Of a DNA stretch of 64,000 bases, positions 57,294-64,000 are shown piece by piece. Position 1 is the stretch's first letter; each line of letters begins with the position of its first letter. Made by a program: the position numbers and the translations under genes. Where the stretch lies: contig NZ_JASGBP010000001.1 of NCBI RefSeq assembly GCF_030053345.1, positions 1 to 64,000 on the forward strand. Direction: 5' to 3'. This stretch comes from Flavobacterium sedimenticola. Lineage in GTDB: Bacteria > Bacteroidota > Bacteroidia > Flavobacteriales > Flavobacteriaceae. The notes beneath the pieces are model-generated. The model was given only the letters and a program-made list of their open reading frames with translations. It had not been told where the DNA came from and made no database searches.

Positions 57294-57983
57294 ATGAGTT
57301 TATGGGTCAAAACCAATCGTTTCGTTAAAACCATTTTTCCCAACTATATTTGGGCTATCCCTACGGATTCAAAGGAAGTCTTTCTCACCTTTGATGACGG
57401 TCCGATTCCCGAAATTACCGAATGGGTGTTGCATCAATTGGAACAATACAATGCCAAAGCTACTTTCTTTTGCATCGGTGATAATATTCAAAAACATCCT
57501 GCTGTTTTTCAAAAAGTAACGGCTCAAGGCCACGCCATAGGCAATCATACGTTTAACCATCTTAAAGGATGGAAAGTTTCGTTGGAAGACTACATTGAAA
57601 ATACCAAAAAATGTTCGGTTACTATGGCCAACCACCTTCAGAATTCTGAACCCGGTCACTTATTCCGACCTCCTTACGGCAAAATCAAACGGGCACAAGC
57701 CAAAGCGCTCCGCCACTTAGGATATAAAATTATTATGTGGGATGTAATCAGCATGGATTTTGATGCCTCGGTCTCACCCGAAAAATGTTTGGAAAATGTA
57801 ATAAAAAATGTGGAAAACGGAAGTATAATCGTGTTTCACGACAGCGTGAAAGCATGGAAAAACTTAGAATATGTTTTGCCTAAAACGCTGGAATTTTTGC
57901 AAGAAAAGGGATTTGTATGTTCAAAAATAAACGAACCATCACCGCTTGACGGGATTACAATTGCTCCTGAACCAAAGCAATGA
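57294..57983 (+). CDS. Polysaccharide deacetylase family protein (NodB homology)
   Basis: A 229-aa protein with a full NodB domain. Motif 1 is LTFDDGP, motif 2 HAIGNHTFNH gives the metal His pair, motif 3 FRPPYGK, then WDVISMDFD and the final VFHDS. It probably removes acetyl groups from peptidoglycan or a surface polysaccharide. There is no cleavable signal peptide, though the region near residues 15-25 is hydrophobic. The last 29 nt overlap the end of the convergent thioredoxin-like gene. Confidence 0.9.
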   Translation: MSLWVKTNRFVKTIFPNYIWAIPTDSKEVFLTFDDGPIPEITEWVLHQLEQYNAKATFFCIGDNIQKHPAVFQKVTAQGHAIGNHTFNHLKGWKVSLEDYIENTKKCSVTMANHLQNSEPGHLFRPPYGKIKRAQAKALRHLGYKIIMWDVISMDFDASVSPEKCLENVIKNVENGSIIVFHDSVKAWKNLEYVLPKTLEFLQEKGFVCSKINEPSPLDGITIAPEPKQ

Positions 57984-58251
57984 TACTGTTGGCGTCCAAC
58001 TCTCCGGACTGTCTCCAAACCATTTGGCCGTCTTTGTAAATCATTAAAGTTGGCAATCCTTTAATACGCAAGGCATCGGCTAACTCCTGATTTTTATCGA
58101 CATCAATTTTAATCACCTTTGCTTTATCTCCCAAGGCTGCCGCTACATCTCTGATTACAGGATGCATAGAAACTGAGGACTCGTTCCACTCTGTGTAAAA
58201 ATCAATTAACACAGGCACTTGAGCATTGATTAATTCTCCGAATTTTGACAT
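57955..58251 (-). CDS. Thioredoxin-fold protein without active-site cysteines
   Basis: A 98-aa single-domain thioredoxin fold. The hydrophobic strand VLIDFYTEW, the KVIKIDVDKNQELA strand, the cis-Pro loop IKGLPTLMIYKDG and the C-terminal helix are all typical. But the CGPC position reads NESS (residues 23-26), and there is no cysteine in the whole protein. It cannot act as a dithiol reductase and may be a binding or scaffolding protein. It lies 75 nt after the metallophosphoesterase gene on the same strand. Confidence 0.88.
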   Translation of the reverse strand: MSKFGELINAQVPVLIDFYTEWNESSVSMHPVIRDVAAALGDKAKVIKIDVDKNQELADALRIKGLPTLMIYKDGQMVWRQSGELDANSIIALVQEQL

Positions 58252-58326
58252 AAAACCAAAATATTTTTAGTTTCTTTTAAAGTAAAAAAAGAAATATTAA
58301 ACCACAAATGTAGCATTTTTAACCAA

Positions 58327-59559
58327 TTATGCTACTTTTTCCCTTTTTTTTAGTTCAAAAACCGTTATTTCAGGCCAAATTCCAACTCTACCCGGATACG
58401 CATGAAAACCCAAACCGCGATTTACGTATATATAGCGACCTACATTTTCATATAATCCGGCCCATTGTTTGTATACGTACTGCACCGGACTCCAGCGCAC
58501 TAGACCCGGAATTTCTATCCCAAATTGCAACCCATGCGTATGACCGGAAAGCGTCAGTTGAAAATGTTTTTCATGATTCTTGACTTCGTATTCCCAATGG
58601 CTCGGGTCGTGACTCATCAATATCTTAAAATCTTGAGCACTTAAGCCTTCGGAAGCTTTGGCCAAATCTCCGGCTTGCTTAAAGTTCTTGCCCCAATTTT
58701 CAACGCCAACCAACGCTATCTCACTATTTCCTTTTTTAATTTTGGTGTGTTGGTTCAATAACAAGTCAAATCCAATCTGACCATATAATGCTTTGATGGC
58801 TTCAAAATTCTCATCTTTCGCTTGTTGCGAAGGCCAATCGATATATTCCCCGTAATCATGATTCCCTAAAACGGCATATTTCCCGTACTCGTGGTTTTCA
58901 ATTTTGTTGAAGGTATCAATCCACGGATGCATTTCGGTCGCGTGTGTATTGACAATATCGCCGGTAAAAACCATCATGTCTGTTTTATGCTGATTAATCA
59001 AATGCACGGCATATTCTATTTTTTCCGGATCGTCAAAACTACCGCTATGAACATCCGAAATTTGGGTGATGGTGAAACCGTCAAAGTCATCCGGCAAATC
59101 TTCAAAGAATAAAGTCTGTTTCAGCACTCTGAAGTTGTACTTCCCTTTGGTCATTCCGTATAAAAGTGACGTAAACGGTATCGCCGCAACGACCAAAGCA
59201 ACCTGACTCACAAATCGTCTTCGTTCGGGCAAAAAATCCCTGTTCTGGATATCGCCCATGAAATAGGTGATAAATCCCGAAAATACGCGGTACACATCTT
59301 CCATCAACATAAATCCGGTGAGCAATAATTTCGGAATAAACAACAGCAATAATAATCCCAGCGTAAATAAGGTTCGGCTGTTTTGACCTACCCTGCGATC
59401 AAACTGTGAAAATTGATAAAAAATATACAGTACAGCCGCCAAAGAAATAACCTGATAGGCCATCAAAATCCATTTGGTTTTGGTCACGGTTTTAAAAGCC
59501 TGAAACGCATAAACCTCAACAACAGCAATAAACAGGAAGAAAAAAATCCAACGAAACAT
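58327..59559 (-). CDS. Membrane-anchored metallophosphoesterase
   Basis: A 410-aa protein. About four transmembrane helices lie in residues 1-135, followed by a calcineurin-like phosphoesterase domain. All metal-binding blocks are visible: TQISDVHSGS, FTGDIVN, VLGNHDYG, SHDP and LSGHTHGLQFG. Substrate unknown; membrane-linked relatives such as YkuE act on UDP-diacylglucosamine-like or other lipid phosphates. Probably co-transcribed with the thioredoxin-like gene. Confidence 0.92.
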   Translation of the reverse strand: MFRWIFFFLFIAVVEVYAFQAFKTVTKTKWILMAYQVISLAAVLYIFYQFSQFDRRVGQNSRTLFTLGLLLLLFIPKLLLTGFMLMEDVYRVFSGFITYFMGDIQNRDFLPERRRFVSQVALVVAAIPFTSLLYGMTKGKYNFRVLKQTLFFEDLPDDFDGFTITQISDVHSGSFDDPEKIEYAVHLINQHKTDMMVFTGDIVNTHATEMHPWIDTFNKIENHEYGKYAVLGNHDYGEYIDWPSQQAKDENFEAIKALYGQIGFDLLLNQHTKIKKGNSEIALVGVENWGKNFKQAGDLAKASEGLSAQDFKILMSHDPSHWEYEVKNHEKHFQLTLSGHTHGLQFGIEIPGLVRWSPVQYVYKQWAGLYENVGRYIYVNRGLGFHAYPGRVGIWPEITVFELKKREKVA

Positions 59560-59690
59560 TTTAAAATTTTTAACAAAATAACGAAGAAACCCAACATAAT
59601 TGTGCGCTGTTTAACTATTTTTAACTAAAATATTTCTGTTCTTCGGAACTCAAAGTTTCGTTACCTTTACGCTTTATAATTTTTTTCAAA

Positions 59691-62555
59691 ATGTCACAAC
59701 AAAAACGCCTTTTCCTTCTCGATGCTTACGCCTTAATTTTTCGCGGCTACTACGCTTTTATCAAAAATCCCCGAATCAATTCCAAAGGAATGGACACTTC
59801 GGCCATCATCGGATTTATGAATTCTTTGATGGATGTTATAAAGCGCGAAAAACCCGACCATTTGGCTGTAGCTTTTGACAAAGGCGGAAGTGATTATCGC
59901 AACGAAATGTATCAGGAATACAAGGCACATCGCGATGAAACGCCGGAAGCCATCAAAATTGCGGTTCCCTATATTCAGGAATTACTACGCGCTATGCACA
60001 TTCCCATTATGGAAAAAGCGGGTTTTGAAGCCGATGATTTGATTGGTACGCTCGCTAAGCAAGCCGAAAAAGAAGGCTATCAAGTGTTTATGGTAACGCC
60101 CGATAAAGATTTTGCCCAATTGGTTTCCGAGAATATATTTATGTACAAACCGGCGCGATTAGGAAACGACATCGAAATTTGGGGTGTGCCCGAAGTGTTG
60201 GAAAAATTTGAAATTGAAACACCGGAACAGGTGATTGATTTTCTCGGCATGATGGGCGATTCTGCCGATAATATTCCGGGATTTCCGGGTGTGGGCGAAG
60301 TAACCGCCAAAAAACTCATCAAAGAGTTCGGCACCATGGAAAATCTTTTGGAGAATACCGACAAACTCAAGGGTGCGCTAAAAGACAAGATTGAAAACAA
60401 CAAAGAACTCGGTATTCTATCCAAAAAATTAGCCCGTATTATGTTGGATTGTCCGGTTGAATTTAACGCTGAAGATTTTGCGTTATCCAAACCCGATGTC
60501 GAAAAAACCGATGCTTTATTTATGGAATTGGAATTCCGTCAAATGAAAGCCCAATTCGACAAATTTTTCGGTACCGGAAAAGAATACGACGAAATTGAAA
60601 CCAATGGCAATGGTGAAAGCGCTGAAGAAGCACCCAAAGCAGTGAAAAAACCGGCCACTAAAAAATCGAATGAAGACCAATTTGATTTATTTGGTTTTTC
60701 GGATGAGGACAACGGCGAAAGTAAACCGCATTCGTACTATGCTACTTTAGAAAATACCCCGCATCATTACCAAACAGTGCAAGGCGATTTACCGGTAAAA
60801 TTATTGCTGCAAAACCTATTGAATCAAACTTCGGTTTGTTTTGACACCGAAACCACCGGTATTGATGCTTTGAATGCCGAACTGGTAGGCATGTCTTTCT
60901 CTTTTGAAAAAGGAAAAGGCTTTTATGTGCCGTTTCCCGAAAACCGAGAAGAAGCCCAAACTTTGGCAGATAAATTCAAACCGTTTTTTGAAAATGAGGC
61001 GATTGAAAAAATCGGTCAAAACATGAAATACGACCTTAAAATATTGTCTCATTACGGTATTCAGGTCAAAGGCAAATTATTCGACACCATGATTGCGCAT
61101 TACCTCATCAATCCCGATATGCGGCACAACATGGATGTGTTGAGTGAAACCTATTTGAAATATTCGCCCAAATCCATCGAAACCCTTATCGGTAAAAAAG
61201 GCAAAAACCAACTGTCAATGCGCGATGTGCCGTTGGAAGATATTAAAGAATACGCTACTGAGGACGCCGATGTGACCTTCCAACTGGCCGCACATTTTCA
61301 ACCGATACTGGAGAAAGTCGGCACCAAAAAACTGTTTGACGAAATCGAAATTCCATTAGTTCCGGTATTGGCCGCTATGGAAACCGAAGGCATTCGTTTG
61401 GATGTTCCGTTCTTACAATCGATGTCGACCGAAATAGATACCGAAATTAAAACACTGGAACACAAAATATACGAAATGGCCGGTGAGAAGTTCAACTTAG
61501 CCTCGCCCAAACAACTTGGTGCTATTTTATTTGAAAAGATGAAAATCGGCGGAGCCAAACAAAAGAAGACCAAAACCGGGCAATATGCCACCGGGGAAGA
61601 AGTGTTGAGTTATTTGGCCAACGAACATCAGATTGTAAAAGATATTTTAGATTGGCGCCAAATGGTGAAATTGCAAAGCACGTATATCGAAGCGTTACCC
61701 AATCAGGTGGATCCGAAAACACAGCGCGTACACACCGATTACATGCAAACCGTTGCCGCTACCGGCCGTTTGAGTTCCAATAATCCGAACTTGCAAAACA
61801 TTCCGATTCGAACCGAGCGCGGGCGCCAAATCCGTAAAGCTTTCATCGCTCGAAACGAAAATTACACCTTGCTCTCTGCCGATTACTCTCAAATCGAATT
61901 GCGAATCATTGCCGCATTATCAGGCGAGGAAAACATGATTAAAGCCTTTCAAAACCATGAAGACATTCACCGCAGTACAGCGGCTAAAGTATTCCATGTG
62001 CCTTTGGAAGAAGTTACTAAAGAACAACGAAGCAATGCCAAAACGGTGAACTTCGGTATCATTTACGGTGTTTCGGCTTTTGGATTGAGCAACCAAACTT
62101 CCTTGTCGCGTTCCGAAAGCGCTGCTTTGATTGATGCTTATTACAAAACCTATCCGAAGCTCAAATCGTATATGTCGGAACAAGTTGAATTTGCGCGACA
62201 TAACGGTTATGTACAGACAGTTTCGGGCCGTCGACGCTATTTAAAAGACATCAATTCGGCTAATGCCGTGGTGCGCGGTGCCGCCGAACGAAATGCTGTG
62301 AATGCACCCATCCAGGGAAGTGCGGCTGACATCATTAAAATTGCGATGATTAACATTCACAAGAAGCTGACGACCGAAAATTGGCAGTCCAAAATGCTGT
62401 TACAAGTCCACGATGAACTTGTTTTTGATGTGCACAACTCAGAACTGGAGCGAATCAAACCGATGATTAAGCACGAAATGGAAAACGCGTTCAAGCTAGC
62501 TGTACCGCTGGAAGTAGAACTCGGAACGGGGAAAAATTGGCTGGAAGCACATTGA
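59691..62555 (+). CDS. polA: DNA polymerase I
   Basis: A 954-aa enzyme with all three domains: 5'-nuclease (residues about 1-290, LLDAYALIFRGYYAF and helix-hairpin-helix GFPGVGEVTAKK), 3'-5' proofreading exonuclease (about 360-550) and polymerase (about 560-954, LSADYSQIELR, KTVNFGIIYG, QVHDELVFDV). Exo motifs look intact: CFDTETTG, GQNMKYDLKIL and YATEDADV. It works in Okazaki fragment maturation and repair. Confidence 0.97.
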   Translation: MSQQKRLFLLDAYALIFRGYYAFIKNPRINSKGMDTSAIIGFMNSLMDVIKREKPDHLAVAFDKGGSDYRNEMYQEYKAHRDETPEAIKIAVPYIQELLRAMHIPIMEKAGFEADDLIGTLAKQAEKEGYQVFMVTPDKDFAQLVSENIFMYKPARLGNDIEIWGVPEVLEKFEIETPEQVIDFLGMMGDSADNIPGFPGVGEVTAKKLIKEFGTMENLLENTDKLKGALKDKIENNKELGILSKKLARIMLDCPVEFNAEDFALSKPDVEKTDALFMELEFRQMKAQFDKFFGTGKEYDEIETNGNGESAEEAPKAVKKPATKKSNEDQFDLFGFSDEDNGESKPHSYYATLENTPHHYQTVQGDLPVKLLLQNLLNQTSVCFDTETTGIDALNAELVGMSFSFEKGKGFYVPFPENREEAQTLADKFKPFFENEAIEKIGQNMKYDLKILSHYGIQVKGKLFDTMIAHYLINPDMRHNMDVLSETYLKYSPKSIETLIGKKGKNQLSMRDVPLEDIKEYATEDADVTFQLAAHFQPILEKVGTKKLFDEIEIPLVPVLAAMETEGIRLDVPFLQSMSTEIDTEIKTLEHKIYEMAGEKFNLASPKQLGAILFEKMKIGGAKQKKTKTGQYATGEEVLSYLANEHQIVKDILDWRQMVKLQSTYIEALPNQVDPKTQRVHTDYMQTVAATGRLSSNNPNLQNIPIRTERGRQIRKAFIARNENYTLLSADYSQIELRIIAALSGEENMIKAFQNHEDIHRSTAAKVFHVPLEEVTKEQRSNAKTVNFGIIYGVSAFGLSNQTSLSRSESAALIDAYYKTYPKLKSYMSEQVEFARHNGYVQTVSGRRRYLKDINSANAVVRGAAERNAVNAPIQGSAADIIKIAMINIHKKLTTENWQSKMLLQVHDELVFDVHNSELERIKPMIKHEMENAFKLAVPLEVELGTGKNWLEAH

Positions 62556-62648
62556 TTTTAAGGTGAACAATAGGTAAACATCGGCAGAAATAGCCTTTTC
62601 GCTTCAATTTATTTAGTACTTTTAGGTAACCAAAAAATGCTATGAATT

Positions 62649-63551
62649 TTGGAAACACTAAAAACCATATTGTATTTCTCCATCTTTAGATATCCGCTGA
62701 AGTTGGAAGAAATCCATAGTTACACCAACTATGAACACCTTTCGGACACCGAAAACGAATTGACGCATTTAATCCATGAAAAAATCCTCACCAAGGTAGA
62801 TGATTTTTACGTCTATGGCAGCGATTTAGATTCGGTTATTAAACGCCTGCGCGGAAATCTGTACGCCGACAGGGCACTGAAAAAAGCCCGAAAAAAAGCC
62901 CGGTTTATTGCTAAATTCCCGTTTGTAAAAGCCGTTGGCGTATCGGGTTCTCTCTCCAAAGGGTATTACGACAGTGGCAGTGACATTGATTTCTTTGTGA
63001 TTACGCAACCCGGAAAATTATGGCTTTGCCGTACTTTTTTGATGTTGTACAAAAAGATTTTTTTGTTGAATTCCCGAAAATACTTTTGCATCAACTATTT
63101 CGTGGCGGCTAATCAGTTAGAGATTGAAGAAAAAAACCGTTTTACCGCTACCGAAATGAAAACGCTCATACCGATGCAAGGAAAAGCCGTATTTGAAGAT
63201 TTCTTCCGAAAAAATATTTGGGTAAACGATTATTTCAATAAATTCAAACCCAACCTGTCTGCGGTACCCAATGCCAAAAAACCATTCTTTACAAAATCGG
63301 TTGAGTTTGCGTTTAGCAATCCTATTGGGAATGGTGTAGATATGGTATTCAAAAGAATAACCATCCATAAATGGAAAGCAAAATTCCGATTCATGAATGA
63401 TGAAGATTTTAAAATTGCCTTAAAATCAACCCGAAATATTTCGAAGCATCATCCTTCGCATTTTCAAAAGAAAGTGATTTTGGCGCTGAATACAAAAATT
63501 GAAGAAGTCAGCGATAATTACAATATCAATTTAGCCAAAGAACATGTCTGA
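62649..63551 (+). CDS. Nucleotidyltransferase-domain protein with unusual start
   Basis: A 300-aa protein. An N-terminal helical region precedes a nucleotidyltransferase motif, GVSGSLSKGYYDSGSDIDFF, with the GS and D-x-D parts of the Pol-beta-type NTP transferase fold (about residues 97-116). The rest is unassigned. In this frame the only starts are TTG at 62649 or ATT at 62646, after a TGA at 62643-62645. An ATG at 62642 is one base out of frame, so either TTG is used or one T in the run 62647-62650 is extra. It overlaps the next gene by 8 nt, so the two are likely coupled. Confidence 0.75.
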   Translation: METLKTILYFSIFRYPLKLEEIHSYTNYEHLSDTENELTHLIHEKILTKVDDFYVYGSDLDSVIKRLRGNLYADRALKKARKKARFIAKFPFVKAVGVSGSLSKGYYDSGSDIDFFVITQPGKLWLCRTFLMLYKKIFLLNSRKYFCINYFVAANQLEIEEKNRFTATEMKTLIPMQGKAVFEDFFRKNIWVNDYFNKFKPNLSAVPNAKKPFFTKSVEFAFSNPIGNGVDMVFKRITIHKWKAKFRFMNDEDFKIALKSTRNISKHHPSHFQKKVILALNTKIEEVSDNYNINLAKEHV

Positions 63552-64000
63552 TATTCTTTTTTCGCATTCCTACTATTACCAACTCGACCCGAAGCAATGG
63601 AAAAACAAAACGCCTTTCCCGCCATTGGGAACGCTGTATGCGGCCTCACTGATGCGAAAAAACGGATTTACCGTTGATTTATTCGACACCAACTTATTGG
63701 ACTCTCCACAAACCATTACAACCCGACTAAAACGAAACACCCCGACATATTTAGTCATCTTCGACGATGGTTTTAACTATTTGACCAAAATGTGTCTGAC
63801 CAATATGCGGGAAGCCTGTTTTGAAATGATAGCCATCGGAAAGTTGTTTGGCTGTACTGTGATTGTGAACAGCTCCGATGCAACAGACCATTACAAAGAC
63901 TATTTGAAAATGGGTGCCGATTTTGTTTTATTGGGCGAAGGTGAAATGACGTTGTTGGAATTACTGCAGACTTTAGAGGGTAAAAAAACCGTTGAATCCG
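63544..64000 (+). CDS. B12-binding-domain (probably radical SAM) protein, 5' part
   Basis: ATG at 63544 and 152 codons to the window end with no stop. The start (ILFSHSYYYQLDPKQW, FPPLGTLYAASLMRKNGFTVDLFDTN) and the ADFVLLGEGEMTLLELL segment are the usual cobalamin-binding domain of B12-binding radical SAM enzymes. The radical SAM CxxxCxxC cluster would lie beyond the edge. Substrate unknown. It overlaps the nucleotidyltransferase gene by 8 nt and may begin a biosynthetic cluster. Confidence 0.8.
   Translation, partial: MSDILFSHSYYYQLDPKQWKNKTPFPPLGTLYAASLMRKNGFTVDLFDTNLLDSPQTITTRLKRNTPTYLVIFDDGFNYLTKMCLTNMREACFEMIAIGKLFGCTVIVNSSDATDHYKDYLKMGADFVLLGEGEMTLLELLQTLEGKKTVES

Noticed and set aside
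30841-62662. Identical 14-mer TTTTGGAAACACTA at the starts of sprA and the nucleotidyltransferase gene
   Set aside because: Two short matches in A/T-rich DNA with unrelated proteins; probably coincidence, noted only because both use TTG.

Overview
The window looks like chromosomal DNA from a Flavobacterium-type member of the Bacteroidota. The main reasons are the gliding and type IX secretion genes sprA and remB, an alternative complex III (act) operon, a very large choice-of-anchor L surface protein, A/T-rich spacers, few Shine-Dalgarno sites, and several promoters of the Bacteroidota form TTG/TTTG - 17 to 21 nt - TAnnTTTG. There is no phage, insertion sequence, CRISPR array or rRNA operon. 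Almost all of it is core genome.

Layout. 1-3855 (-) is the 5' part of a giant secreted modular protein. 3984-8407 (+) holds a NifU-type Fe-S scaffold protein, a DUF255 thioredoxin-domain protein, a small amphipathic-helix protein and an MscS channel. 8411-11750 (-) is a TolC / HlyD-type adaptor / TsaB operon. 11908-13299 (+) is a DUF4403 lipoprotein. 13296-18514 (-) is a cytochrome oxidase maturation and accessory-subunit region: haem O synthase, two subunit III-like proteins and subunit IV, then after a terminator a Sco-like protein without metal ligands, a genuine SCO protein, a DUF420 protein with an EF-hand loop, and an 84-aa CxxC membrane protein. 18733-19350 (-) is a fasciclin lipoprotein. 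19695-23405 (-) holds remB, deoC, a VanZ-like gene and gcvH. 23547-35950 (-) holds sprA, ruvA, malic enzyme, queG and ruvB.

36030-47455 (-) is the respiratory operon actABCDEF-ctaC-ctaD, with a clear promoter and terminator. 47674-48063 (+) is a SPOR-domain protein. 48092-52566 (-) is rimP-nusA-infB. 52739-53563 (+) is a tandem universal stress protein. 53612-53682 (-) is tRNA-Gln(UUG). Then come a DUF2723 membrane protein (+), a polysaccharide deacetylase (+), a cysteine-less thioredoxin and a membrane metallophosphoesterase (both -), polA (+), and a nucleotidyltransferase followed by a B12-binding (probably radical SAM) protein cut by the window end.

How it fits together. ACIII oxidises quinol and passes electrons to the aa3-type oxidase encoded by the last two genes of the same operon. 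The oxidase subunits III and IV, haem O synthase and copper-delivery proteins are missing from that operon but lie 17 to 23 kb away, so the window carries most of one branch of the respiratory chain split over two or three transcription units. SprA (the type IX translocon) and RemB link to gliding and surface export, for which the giant anchor-L protein is a plausible substrate.

Most worth checking: (1) the Sco-like/SCO/DUF420-EF-hand/CxxC module as a possible oxidase copper-assembly system; (2) a terminator-like hairpin between the rimP promoter and start codon, and three similar hairpins very close to other start codons; (3) a thioredoxin whose active site reads NESS; (4) a possible single-base shift at the start of the terminal nucleotidyltransferase gene; (5) a TonB-C-like domain at the N-terminus of RemB.
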